The position numbers were made by a program, and so were the translations under genes. Source: Microglena sp. YARC (Eukaryota > Chlorophyta > Chlorophyceae > Chlamydomonadales > Chlamydomonadaceae). From it: a stretch of DNA of 64,000 nt. Positions 9,207 to 20,417 of this stretch are shown piece by piece (positions within the stretch are counted from its first letter, which is position 1; every line of letters begins with the position of its first letter). The notes beneath the pieces were generated by a model, which had not been told where the DNA came from, did no database searches, and saw only the letters and a program-made list of their open reading frames with translations. The stretch lies in contig CM039464.1 of the NCBI GenBank assembly GCA_022414725.1, positions 16,126,854-16,190,853 on the forward strand, written 5' to 3'.

Positions 9207-9540
9207 ACATACCTCACTCCTCACACCTCACACATCACACCTTACACCTCACACCCCATACCCCACACCCCACACCCCACAGCTCTCACCTCTCACCTCA
9301 CACATCACACCTCACACCCCACACCCCACACCTACCACCTACCACCGACCACCTCTCACTTCCCACCTACCACCTACCACCTCCCACCTCCCACCTCCCA
9401 CTTCCCACTTCCCACCTCACGCCTCACGCCTCACGCCTCACGCCTCACGCCTCACGCCACCCACCTCTCGCCTCACGCCTCACACCTCACATCTCACGCC
9501 TCACACCTCACATCTCACGCCTCACACGTCACCTCACCTA
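9207..9540. repeat. CTCACACCT-type minisatellite
   Basis: Irregular 7-15-bp units (CTCACACCC, CTACCACCT, CTCACGCCT) change gradually along the tract. Long open frames rich in His, Pro, Ser and Thr across it are artefacts of the repeat. Confidence 0.85.
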
Positions 9541-9544
9541 CCTC

Positions 9545-10358
9545 ACATCAGATATCTATTCAGGACAACTACCCAGCATTGTTCATCCATTTATACCATG
9601 GGCAAGATATTTTCTTGGTTGTGGGGAAGCCAACTCTTTTACTACTAATCAAGTAACTCTATATAGGACAACCGCCCAGCATTGCTCATCCATTTATACC
9701 ATGGGCAAGCCATTCTCTTGGTTGTGGGGAAGCCAACTGTTTTCCTAATGATCCCATACCTCTAAATAGGACAACCACCCAGCATTGCTCATCCACTTAT
9801 GCTATGGGCAACAGGGTAATTCAAAGCGCGCGCTTTTGCGCTTGTGAGCGCTGACTTTTTGAACCCCTCTGCGCTTTAAGTGCAGTTTTTTGCAACCCCT
9901 TGTGGGCGCTGCAAGCAACTTTTGCGCTTTTTGCACTACAAAGCGCAGCATTTTTGTTTTCAAGCGCGCTAAAGCGCTGGCCAATTTGGCCATTTGAAGT
10001 ACCCTGATGGGCAAGCCATTCTCTTGGTTGTGAGGAAGCCAACTGTTTTACTAATGATCCCATATCTCTAAATAGGACAACCACCCAGCATTGCTCATCC
10101 ATTAATGCTATGGGCAAGCCATTCTCTTGGTTGTGGGGAAGCCAACTGTTTTACTAATAATCACACACCTCTAAATAGGATATCTGCTCAACATAGCTAC
10201 CCCATTGATGCTATGGGCAAGCCATTCTCTTGGTTGTGGGGAAGCCAACTGTTTTACTAATAATCACACACCTCCATATAGGACAACCGCTCAGCATTGC
10301 TCGTCTATTGAGGCCATGGAAAAGACATTCTCTTGGCTGTGGGGAACCCCCCTTCTAG
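9545..10358. repeat. Acceptor-side array of BTB exon 1 (about 7 units)
   Basis: Units of about 110 bp carry GCAAGCCATTCTCTTGGTTG and TGGGGAAGCCAACTG. The last unit becomes the real intron end (TTCTCTTGGCTGTGGGGAAC, CCCCCTTCTAG) in front of the exon at 10359. One unit is interrupted by a hAT MITE at 9812. Confidence 0.75.
9812..10006 (+). mobile_element. hAT-type MITE, CAGGGTA family, copy 1
   Basis: The 195-bp element has ends CAGGGTAATTC and GAAGTACCCTG and is GCGC-rich inside. It is flanked by the 8-bp direct repeat ATGGGCAA (9804-9811 and 10007-10014). Neighbouring tandem units show the empty site CTATGGGCAAGCC, which proves insertion and target duplication. CAGGG ends with 8-bp duplications indicate the hAT superfamily; no transposase is encoded. 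Confidence 0.92.
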
Positions 10359-10474
10359 CCGACTACATTGTGGAAGTCGTCGAGGAGCCTAGGCGACAGG
10401 GTGATCCTAATTTGACGAGGAATCATTCACCACGGTCACACAGGCTCAAGTGTCATGGCTTGGTGCTGTGCCAG
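10359..10474 (+). CDS. BTB protein, exon 1 recognised (start of BTB fold)
   Basis: The acceptor CCCCCTTCTAG precedes two bases of a split codon and 38 full codons; the donor is CCAG before GTATGT. Residues DYIVEVVEEPRRQGDP and SHRLKCHGLVLCQ correspond to the first strand and first helix of BTB domains, where the HR-x-VL stretch is the usual hallmark. It ends in phase 0, matching exon 2. The preceding exon must end in phase 1 and was not found. Confidence 0.7.
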
Positions 10475-11330
10475 GTATGTTTGTATGTATGTCACACAGG
10501 CTCAAGTGTCATGGCTTGGTGCTGTGCCAGGTATGTTTCTATGTACGTCACACAGGCTCAAGTGTCATGGCTTGGTGCTGTGCCAGGTATGTTTGTATGT
10601 GTGTCACACAGGCTCAAGTGTCATGGCTTGATGCTGTGCCAGGTATGTTTCTATGTATGTATGCATGTTACTGTTACACTGCATTTTGCATTGAATGGCA
10701 ATAGGGTGGTACTAATCTGATGTGGAATCATTCACCACGATCACACAGGCTCAAGTTTCATGGCTTGGTCCTGTGCCAGGTATGTTTGTATGTATGTATG
10801 CATGCTACTGTTACGCTGCAGTTTGCATTGAATGGCAATAGGGTGGTACTCATCTGATGTGGAATCATTCACCACGATCACACAGGCTCAAGTTTCATGG
10901 CTTGGTCCTGTGCCAGGTATGTTTGTATGTATGTATGCATGTTACTGTTATGCTGCATTTGGCTTTGAATGGCAATATGGTGGTACTAATCTGATGTGGA
11001 ATCGTGCACCACGTTCACACAGGCGCACGTGTCATGGCTTGGTCCTGTGCCAGGTATGTTACAGTTACGCTGCATTTTGCATCGAATGACAATAGGGTGA
11101 TACTAATCTGGTGTGGTATCATTCACCACGTTCACACAGGCTCACGTGTCATGGCTTAGTCCTGTGCCAGGTATGTTTGTATGTTTGTATGTATGTATGC
11201 ATGTTACTGTTACGATGCATTTTGTTTAGAATGACAACAGGGAGATACTAATATGGTGTGGAATCATTCACCACGTTCACACATGCTCAAGTGTCACGGC
11301 TTGGTGCTGTTCCAGGTATGTCTGAATGTA
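10475..11330. repeat. Donor-side array of BTB exon 1 (about 8 units)
   Basis: Each unit repeats the exon end CTCAAGTGTCATGGCTTGG, TGCTGTGCCAG followed by GTATGTTTGTATG. Early units are short (about 60 bp); later ones are longer (about 125 bp) and include CATTCACCACG from further inside the exon. The donor GTATGT is preserved in nearly all copies. Confidence 0.85.
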
Positions 11331-11360
11331 TGCGTGTCCTCTGTTGTGTGCTGATGAAAT

Positions 11361-11490
<130 letters not shown>

Positions 11491-11587
11491 CAGCTAGCAC
11501 AAAGAATAAACAGTTGCTCGGCCCCATTCGACCTCCCTGAGTATGTTTGCATGTTACAGCTCCAAAACCACTTAACCAAACAGTTAA

Positions 11588-14500
11588 GCTCCCACAGCCT
11601 GCATGTCAGCTGATTGAGGGAGGAACAAGTGTGAATCACAGTTTCTCTTTCCTGCTACGAGCAGCAGCTTCTAAGCAGCTCCCACAGCCTGCATGTCAGC
11701 TGATCGAGGGAGGAACAAGTGTGAATCACAGTTTCTCTTTCCTGCTCCGAGCAGCAGCTTCTAGGCAGCTCCCACAGCCTGCATGTCAGCTGATCGAGGG
11801 AGGAACAAGTGTGAATCACAGTTTCTCTTTCCTGCTACGAGCAGCAGCTTCTAGGCAGCTCCCACAGCCTGCATGTCAGCTGATCGAGGGAGTAACAAGC
11901 ATGAATCACAGTTTCTCTTTCCTGCTCCAAGCAGCAGCTTCTAGGCAGCTCCCACAGCCTGCATGTCAGCTGATCGAGGGAGGAACAAGTGTGAATCACA
12001 GTTTCTCTTTCCTGCTACGAGCAGCAGCTTCTAGGCAGCTTCCACAGCCTGCATGTCAGCTGATCGAGGAGGAACAAGTGTGAATCACAGTTTCTCTTTC
12101 CTGCTCCGAGCAGCAGCTTCTAGCAGCTCCCACAGCCTGCATGTCAGCTGATCGAGGGAGGAACAAGTGTGAATCACAGTTTCTCTTTCCTGCCCGAGCA
12201 GCAGCTTCTAGGCAGGCTCCCACAGCCTGCATGTCAGCTGATCGAGGGAGGAACAAGTGTGAATCACAGTTTCTCTTTCCTGCTACGAGCAGCAGCTTCT
12301 AGGCAGCTCCCACAGCCTGCATGTCAGCTGATCGAGGTAGAAACAAGTGTGAATCACAGTTTCTTTTTCCTGCTACGAGCAGCAGCTTCTAGGCAGCTCC
12401 CACAGCCTGCATGTCAGCTGATCGAGGGAGGAACAAGTGTGAATCACAGTTTCTCTTTCCTGCTCCGAGCAGCAGCTTCTAGGCAGCTCCCACAGCCTGC
12501 ATGTCAGCTGATCGAGGGAGGAACAAGTGTGAATCACAGTTTCTCTTTCCTGCTGCAGCTTCTAGGCAGCTCCCACAGCCTGCATGTCAGCTGATCGAGG
12601 AGAACAAGTGTGCAGTTTCTCTTTCCTGCTACGAGCAGCAGCTTCTAGCAGCTCCCACAGCCTGCATGTCAGCTGATCGAGGAGGAACAAGTGTGAATCA
12701 CAGTTTCTCTTTCCTGCTACGAGCAGCAGCTTCTAGGCAGCTCCCACAGCCTGCATGTCAGCTGATCGAGGGAGGAACAAGTGTGAATCACAGTTTCTCT
12801 TTCCTGCTCCGAGCAGCAGCTTCTAGGCAGCTCCCACAGCCTGCATGTCAGCTGATCGAGGGAGGAACAAGTGTGAATCACAGTTTCTCTTTCCTGCTAC
12901 GAGCAGCAGCTTCTAGGCAGCTCCCACAGCCTGCATGTCAGCTGATCGAGGGAGGAACAAGTGTGAATCACAGTTTCTCTTTCCTGCTACGAGCAGCAGC
13001 TTCTAGGCAGCTCCCACAGCCTGCATGTCAGCTGATTGAGGGAGGAACAAGTGTGAATCACAGTTTCTCTTTCCTGCTACGAGCAGCAGCTTCTAGGCAG
13101 CTCCCACAGCCTGCATGTCAGCTGATCGAGGGAGGAACAAGTGTGAATCACAGTTTCTCTTCCTGCTACGAGCAGCAGCTTCTAGGCAGCTCCCACAGCC
13201 TGCATGTCAGCTGATCGAGGGAGGAACAAGTGTGAATCACAGTTTCTCTTTCCTGCTACGAGCAGCAGCTTCTAGGCAGCTCCCACAGCCTGCATGTCAG
13301 CTGATCGAGGGAGGAACAAGTGTGAATCACAGTTTCTCTTTCCTGCTACGAGCAGCAGCTTCTAGGCAGCTCCCACAGCCTGCATGTCAGCTGATCGAGG
13401 GAGGAACAAGTGTGCATCACAGTTTCTCTTTCCTGCTACGAGCAGCAGCTTCTAGGCAGCTCCCACAGCCTGCATGTCAGCTGATCGAGGGAGGAACAAG
13501 TGTGAATCACAGTTTCTCTTCCTGCTACGAGCAGCAGCTTCTAGGCAGCTCCCACAGCCTGCATGTCAGCTGATCGAGGGAGGAACAAGTGTGAATCACA
13601 GTTTCTCTTTCCTGCTACGAGCAGCAGCTTCTAGGCAGCTCCCACAGCCTGCATGTCAGCTGATCGAGGGAGGAACAAGTGTGAATCACAGTTTCTCTTT
13701 CCTGCTACGAGCAGCAGCTTCTAGGCAGCTCCCACAGCCTGCATGTCAGCTGATCGAGGGAGGAACAAGTGTGAATCACAGTTTCTCTTTCCTGCTACGA
13801 GCAGCAGCTTCTAGGCAGCTCCCACAGCCTGCATGTCAGCTGATCGAGGGAGGAACAAGTGTGAATCACAGTTTCTCTTTCCTGCTACGAGCAGCAGCTT
13901 CTAGGCAGCTCCCACAGCCTGCATGTCAGCTGATCGAGGGAGGAACAAGTGTGAATCACAGTTTCTCTTTCCTGCTACGAGCAGCAGCTTCTAGGCAGCT
14001 CCCACAGCCTGCATGTCAGCTGATCGAGGAGGAACAAGTGTGAATCACAGTTTCTCTTTCCTGCTACGAGCAGCAGCTTCTAGGCAGCTCCCACAGCCTG
14101 CATGTCAGCTGATCGAGGGAGGAACAAGTGTGAATCACAGTTTCTCTTTCCTGCTACGAGCAGCAGCTTCTAGGCAGCTCCCACAGCCTGCATGTCAGCT
14201 GATCGAGGGAGGAACAAGTGTGAATCACAGTTTCTCTTTCCTGCTACGAGCAGCAGCTTCTAGGCAGCTCCCACAGCCTGCATGTCAGCTGATCGAGGGA
14301 GGAACAAGTGTGAATCACAGTTTCTCTTTCCTGCTACGAGCAGCAGCTTCTAGGCAGCTCCCACAGCCTGCATGTCAGCTGATCGAGGGAGGAACAAGTG
14401 TGAATCACAGTTTCTCTTTCCTGCTCCGAGCAGCAGCTTCTAGGCAGCTCCACAGCCTGCATGTCAGCTGATCGAGGGAGGAACAAGTGTGAATCACAGT

Positions 14501-16287
14501 TTCTCTTTCCTGCTACGAGCAGCAGCTTCTAGGCAGCTCCCACAGCCTGCATGTCAGCTGATCGAGGGAGGAACAAGTGTGAATCACAGTTTCTCTTTCC
14601 TGCTACGAGCAGCAGCTTCTAGGCAGCTCCCACAGCCTGCATGTCAGCTGATCGAGGGAGGAACAAGTGTGAATCACAGTTTCTCTTTCCTGCTACGAGC
14701 AGCAGCTTCTAGGCAGCTCCCACAGCCTGCATGTCAGCTGATCGAGGGAGGAACAAGTGTGAATCACAGTTTCTCTTTCCTGCTACGAGCAGCAGCTTCT
14801 AGGCAGCTCCCACAGCCTGCATGTCAGCTGATCGAGGGAGGAACAAGTGTGAATCACAGTTTCTCTTTCCTGCTACGAGCAGCAGCTTCTAGGCAGCTCC
14901 CACAGCCTGCATGTCAGCTGATCGAGGAGGAACAAGTGTGAATCACAGTTTCTCTTTCCTGCTACGAGCAGCAGCTTCTAGGCAGCTCCCACAGCCTGCA
15001 TGTCAGCTGATCGAGGGAGGAACAAGTGTGAATCACAGTTTCTCTTTCCTGCTACGAGCAGCAGCTTCTAGGCAGCTCCCACAGCCTGCATGTCAGCTGA
15101 TCGAGGGAGGAACAAGTGTGAATCACAGTTTCTCTTTCCTGCTCCGAGCAGCAGCTTCTAGGCAGCTCCCACAGCCTGCATGTCAGCTGATCGAGGGAGG
15201 AACAAGTGTGAATCACAGTTTTCTCTTTCCTGCTACGAGCAGCAGCTTCTAGGCAGCTCCCACAGCCTGCATGTCAGCTGATCGAGGGAGGAACAAGTGT
15301 GAATCACAGTTTCTCTTTCCTGCTCCGAGCAGCAGCTTCTAGGCAGCTCCCACAGCCTGCATGTCAGCTGATCGAGGGAGGAACAAGTGTGAATCACAGT
15401 TTCTCTTTCCTGCTACGAGCAGCAGCTTCTAGGCAGCTCCCACAGCCTGCATGTCAGCTGATCGAGGGAGGAACAAGTGTGAATCACAGTTTCTCTTTCC
15501 TGCTACGAGCAGCAGCTTCTAGGCAGCTCCCACAGCCTGCATGTCAGCTGATCGAGGGAGGAACAAGTGTGAATCACAGTTTCTCTTTCCTGCTACGAGC
15601 AGCAGCTTCTAGGCAGCTCCCACAGCCTGCATGTCAGCTGATCGAGGGAGGAACAAGTGTGAATCACAGTTTCTCTTTCCTGCTACGAGCAGCAGCTTCT
15701 AGGCAGCTCCCACAGCCTGCATGTCAGCTGATCGAGGGAGGAACAAGTGTGAATCACAGTTTCTCTTTCCTGCTACGAGCAGCAGCTTCTAGGCAGCTCC
15801 CACAGCCTGCATGTCAGCTGATCGAGGGAGGAACAAGTGTGAATCACAGTTTCTCTTTCCTGCTACGAGCAGCAGCTTCTAGGCAGCTCCCACAGCCTGC
15901 ATGTCAGCTGATCGAGGAGGAACAAGCGTGAATCACAGTTTCTCTTTCCTGCTACGAGCAGCAGCTTCTAGGCAGCTCCCACAGCCTGCATGTCAGCTGA
16001 TCGAGGGAGGAACAAGTGTGAATCACAGTTTCTCTTTCCTGCTACGAGCAGCAGCTTCTAGGCAGCTCCCACAGCCTGCATGTCAGCTGATCGAGGGAGG
16101 AACAAGTGTGAATCACAGTTTCTCTTTCCTGCTACGAGCAGCAGCTTCTAGGCAGCTCCCACAGCCTGCATGTCAGCTGATCGAGGGAGGAACAAGTGTG
16201 AATCACAGTTTCTCTTTCCTGCTACGAGCAGCAGCTTCTAGGCAGCTCCCACAGCCTGCATGTCAGCTGATCGAGGGAGGAACAAGT
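11588..16287. repeat. 90-bp minisatellite, about 52 copies
   Basis: The unit contains CTCCCACAGCCTGCATGTCA, GCTGATCGAGGGAGGAACAA and TTTCTCTTTCCTGCTACGAG. The period is exactly 90 bp (30 codons), so one frame (LPQPACQLIE, GGTSVNHSFSF, LLRAAASRQ) stays open through many units. Single-base deletions break it in several units, and the array lies between BTB exons 1 and 2, so I read it as intronic. Each unit has a pyrimidine tract followed by several AG dinucleotides. The array is bordered by two ~80-bp related flanks. Confidence 0.95.
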
Positions 16288-16739
16288 GCAGCGAGGAAGA
16301 GCGTAGCCCAAAAAATAAATAGTCACTCGGCTTCATTCAAACTGATTGAGTATGTTTGCATGCAGAGATTGCTGAACCATAACAGCACTCCATAGACGCC
16401 CCACACACCTCACCCCACCTAGGGTGGGGTAGGCAGGCAATCAATCTCCTCCAGCAAAATCGCACGCAGGCGCTGGATGGGAGGGCGGTTACAGCTCCTC
16501 CATAGTAACTGTGACTGCTCGGTGGGCCTCGAGTCGAGATCAAACGTAGCTCAGACCCTCAGCTTTGAACAGGTTCACTGCACCCAGAACCGCTTAGTGA
16601 ACGGAACACAGAAGGACATATAGATGGTGATGGCAATGGTGGATATGTAGATGGCCATGGTGGTGGTGATCCCAGATCCACCTCACCCCACCCCACCCCA
16701 CCCCATTTTTTGATATGCTGATGCCTCCCTTGATTTTGA

Positions 16740-17632
16740 AATCATCCCATCTCACACCTTCATCGAGGAGGCTGATATGACAGAGCCATACCAGCATTCC
16801 ACCCCTCCCCTCCCCTCCCCCCCTCCCCTCCCCTCCCCTCCCCTCCCCTCCCCTCCCCTCCCCTCCCCTCCCCAGCCCAGCCCAGCCCAGCCCAGCCCAG
16901 CCCACCAACACCCCCACACCTACCCAAAACACCAACACCCCCCCCACCCCCTTGGTGTTGCAGTCCTCCCACCTCCTCTGCACCCTCATCAAGGAAGCTG
17001 AGGTGACAGAGCCATACCAGCACCCCACCCCACCCCACCCCACCCCACCACCTCCACCCCCACCCCCTTGATGTTGCAGTCCTCCACCTCCTATGCATGC
17101 TCATCGAGGAGGCTGAGAGGACAGATCCATACCTGCAGTCCACTCCACCCCACCCCCTTGATGTTGTAGTCCTCCCACCTCCTTGGCACGCTCATCGATT
17201 AAGTTGAGATGAATGAGCCATACCAGCAGTCCACCCCACCCCACCCGCCAACACACCACCACCCCCACCCTCTTGATGTTGTAGTCCTCCCACCTCCTTG
17301 GCACGCTCATCGATTAAGCTGAGATGAATGAGCCATACCAGCAGTCCACCCCACCCCACCCCGCCAACACACCACCACCAACAACACCACCCCACCCCCT
17401 GATATTGCAGTTCCCCCACCTCCTTCGCATGCTCATTGAGGAGGCTGAGATGAATGAGCCATACCAGTAGTCCACCCCACCCCAACCCGCCACCACCACC
17501 ACCCCCACCCTCTTGATGTTGCAGTCCTCCCACCTCCTTCTCACGCTTGTCGAGGAAGCTGAGATGAATGAGCCATACCAGCAGTCCACCCCACCCCACC
17601 CCGCCACCACCCCCACCCCCTTGATGTTGCAG
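16740..17632. repeat. Acceptor-side array of BTB exon 2 (about 7 units)
   Basis: Units of about 110-120 bp contain CTTGATGTTGCAG followed by TCCTCCCACCTCCTTCGCA and GAGGCTGAGATGAATGAGCC, the real splice acceptor and first ~50 bases of exon 2. Between them are CCCCA-rich spacers. Some copies carry stop codons (for example ATCGATTAA near 17200 and 17310). Confidence 0.85.
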
Positions 17633-17982
17633 TCCTCCCACCTCCTTCGCATGCTCATTGAGGAAGCTGAGATGAATTAGCCATACCAATCCTTGGATCC
17701 TCTAGACATCGGGGAAGATGAAAGCAGCAGTACTGCAGGCATCAGCGGTGCACCCAACCCTCAGAGCCCCAGCAGCACTACAGGCATCAGCGCTGCACCT
17801 AACCCTCGGAGTCCCAGCAGCAACCCCCAAGACGAGCCCTCCAATGCTGGGGGTTCTCAGATAACGTGCAATGCTCCAAAATCGCTCTTCAGAGGCAGCA
17901 GCTGCCGATACCTACGTCTGGATGTGAAACATGGGAAGCTCAATGCAGCTCTGATGGTTCTAGAAGCTTTCTACGATGTCAG
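17633..17982 (+). CDS. BTB protein, exon 2 (contains an in-frame TAG)
   Basis: The acceptor is GATGTTGCAG and the donor TGTCAG before GTAAGT. The phase-0 frame starts SSHLLRMLIEEAEMN, meets TAG at 17678-17680, then continues PYQSLDPLDIGEDESSS, a repeated STTGIS/PNPQSPSS linker, and CRYLRLDVKHGKLNAALMVL, EAFYDV. Earlier array copies have GAG (Glu) at the TAG position. If the exon instead starts after that TAG (AG at 17679-17680 as acceptor, exon 17681-17982), the frame is fully open. It ends in phase 2, matching exon 3. Confidence 0.65.
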
Positions 17983-18094
17983 GTAAGTCAGACAGGTTAT
18001 TATCCAAGGTAGACTGACTCAGCTTTGACCCCAACGTCAGAGCTGAGCTTGTTTACCTTTTGCTCCAGTCTGTCGGACTTGCAAACCTTGTCCT

Positions 18095-18940
18095 TATAAG
18101 CTCCTAACACCTACACCTGGATTTGAACCATGGTAAGCTCAATGCAGCCCTGATGGTGCTAGAAGCATTCTCAAATGTCAGGAAATACGTTTCTCAGATA
18201 TTGCCCTTGCCTTTGCCTTCAAATAAGCTTCAAAGCAAATGCCTTATTAGAGCAAAGATAATAGGCAGGGCAGTCAAACCCCAAACATGGGAAACTCAAT
18301 GCAGCCCTGATGGTGCTAGAAGCTTTCTACGATGTCAGGTAAGTCGGACAAGTTGAAAGCCAAGATAAACAGCCTCAGCTTGACTTGCAGACCTGCTTCT
18401 CAAAACAATGATACTTGCGTCTGGATGTGAGACTTGGGAAGCTCAAGTCAGCCCTGATGGTGCTAGAAGCATTCTACCAGCCAAGGTAACCAGTCTCAGC
18501 TTGACTTTCAGACCTGCTCCTTGTACGCTACCGGTACCTATGACTAGATATGGAACACGAGCAGCTCAATGCAGCCCTGGTGGTGCTAGAAGCATTCTAC
18601 GATGTCAGGTAATATGTTCTTCATATATGTTATAGTATTCTTCTATCTTTTCCCCTAGGTCACAAAGGGCTAGGTTTTATCAGATGCGCCATTTCCTGGT
18701 TCCCCCCTTGTAAAAAACACATGAATTGCCTGTGCCTTTGCCTTTGCCTTTGCCCTTTGTCTTCGTCTTTGCCTTTCAGGTTTAAAATCAAATGTCTTTG
18801 CCTTTTAGGTTTAAAATCAATAGGTTTAAAATCAAATGCTTGATTATAGCTAAAATAATTGGCAGGACAGTCAACCCCCAAACGTGGGCAGATCATTCCA
18901 GCCCTGACGGTGTTTGAAGCATTCTACGATGTCAGGTAAT
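18095..18940. repeat. Donor-side array of BTB exon 2 (5 further copies)
   Basis: Copies at about 18120, 18290, 18410, 18540 and 18880 repeat GGAAGCTCAATGCAGCCCTG, ATGGTGCTAGAAGCATTCTA and CGATGTCAG followed by GTAA. Coding frames decay in each, but four of five keep a usable GT donor. Confidence 0.85.
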
Positions 18941-18960
18941 ATGTTTCTCAGATATATATG

Positions 18961-19249
18961 GAGGGAACGGCAATAAGATATCATATGATATCAGATGATG
19001 CCGGCAGTCTGACTAGGCTAACAGTAAAATTTATGTACAATATCATATGATTTCAGATGATGCCGGCAGTCTGACTAGGCTAAAAGTAAAATTTATATAC
19101 AATATCATATGATATCAGATGATGCCAGCAGTCTGACTAGGCTAAAAGTAAGATTTATATACAATATCATATGATGCAATTTGTTGGATATCATATGATA
19201 TCATATCATGTTCGCCTTTGGTCAACATCATATGATATGCCGGCACCTA
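18961..19249. mobile_element. hAT-type MITE, TAGGG family, copy 1
   Basis: The ends are GAGGGAACGGCAA and TGCCGGCACCTA, flanked by near-identical 8-mers TATATATG (18953-18960) and GATATATG (19250-19257). The interior has three tandem units of CATATGAT and GATGCCGGCAGTCTGACTAG. Confidence 0.75.
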
Positions 19250-19282
19250 GATATATGTAGGGGTCGGCAATATGATATTATA

Positions 19283-20172
19283 TCATTACATTACATTACA
19301 TTACATTACATACATTTACATTACATTACATTACATTACATTACATTACATTACATTACATTACATTACATTACATTACATTACATTACATTACATTACA
19401 TTACATTACATTACATTACATTACATTACATTACATTACATTACATTACATTACATTACATTACATTACATTACATTACATTACATTACATTACATTACA
19501 TTACATTACATACCATTACATTACATTACATTACATTACATTACATTACATTACATTACATTACATTACATTACATTACATTACATTACATTACATTACA
19601 TTACATTACATTACATTACATGTTAAAGTCTACTTGACACCGCGAGGGTGTATGAGACTCTGTGCTTTAAACAAGAAGAAAAAAAGCACCCACAAAGCAA
19701 AAAACCCCATTACATCAGGGGTGTGTCGAGGACAAACAAACCAAACTCCCAACCACCGTTTTGGTGGCGTAGGTATTAAACCCCCTAGAGCAGGACCCAG
19801 ATCTCAACCACTTACAGTGGCGGAGGTAAGAAGCTAACAAATGAGAAGTCACAAGAAGAAAAAAAGGGACAATAAATTACGGTGCCCACTAAGCAGTCCA
19901 GGGCTTCCTGTCTTGCTCTTCTACAAGTAGAAAGATAGTCGGCTAGGTTGCTCCAAAAAGACTTAGTGCCATTTCCATTCATAAAGGTTCTGAATGTGGA
20001 ATCGCAGAATTCCACATTCCATACGGTTAAGTCGGTATCCTCATGGACATGCCTATAAATATCTGTAAACAGCTTCTGGTAGCGAAGGCGAATATCATTA
20101 TAAAAAGGGCACTCAAACATATGCATTTCATCCTCAGGTTTTTGAAACCCACACATTTGACAGTGTCTCATC
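19283..20172 (-). mobile_element. LINE 3' end, inverted, with ~340-bp (TTACA)n tail
   Basis: On the minus strand it encodes the same zinc knuckle (RHCQMCGFQKPEDEMHMFEC) and UTR as the LINE at 5463-6380, with few differences; one extra base near the end shifts the stop. The 5' end is cut just before the zinc knuckle. The pentanucleotide tail at 19283-19620 has about 68 units, far longer than in the other copies. Frames reading HYITLHYIT are tail artefacts. Confidence 0.85.
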
Positions 20173-20193
20173 ATGTTTGCCTTTGGTCAACAT

Positions 20194-20388
20194 CAGGGTA
20201 ATTCAAAGCGCGCGCTTTTGAGCTTTTGAGCGCTGACTTTTTGACCCCCTCTGCGCTTTAAGCGCAGTTTTTTGCAACCCCTTGTGGGCGCTGCAAGCAA
20301 TTTTTGCGCTTTTTGCACTACAAAGCGCAGTTTTTTTGTTTTCAAGTGCGCTAGAGCGCTGGCCAATTTGGCCATTTGAAGTACCCTG
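20194..20388 (+). mobile_element. hAT-type MITE, CAGGGTA family, copy 2
   Basis: 195 bp, ends CAGGGTAATTC and GAAGTACCCTG, very similar to copy 1. It lies inside the TAGGG-family MITE between GTCAACAT and CATATGAT. Unlike the other copies it shows no 8-bp target duplication. Confidence 0.9.
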
Positions 20389-20417
20389 CATATGATATGC
20401 CAGTACCTATATATATG

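Larger units (their letters stand above)
19258..20409. mobile_element. hAT-type MITE, TAGGG family, copy 2, split by two later insertions
   Basis: The left end TAGGGGTCGGCAATATGAT lies at 19258 and the right end TATGATATGCCAGTACCTA ends at 20409. Flanks are GATATATG and TATATATG. A LINE 3' end with its tail and a CAGGGTA MITE sit inside. With these removed, the element resembles the intact copy at 55343-55494. Confidence 0.75.

Noticed and set aside
11547..16395. Series of 150-240-codon open frames of a 30-residue repeat as a repeat protein
   Set aside because: The frame is a by-product of a 90-bp period; it is broken by single-base deletions, has no start context and lies between two exons of the BTB gene.
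16594..17689. Minus-strand frames with LDERAKEVGGLQHQ repeats as exons
   Set aside because: There is an acceptor-like CATCTCAG, but no consistent donor; the + reading of the same repeats joins the BTB gene in phase.
19208..19837. 209-codon frame of HYITL repeats
   Set aside because: Translation of the LINE's pentanucleotide tail in the antisense direction.
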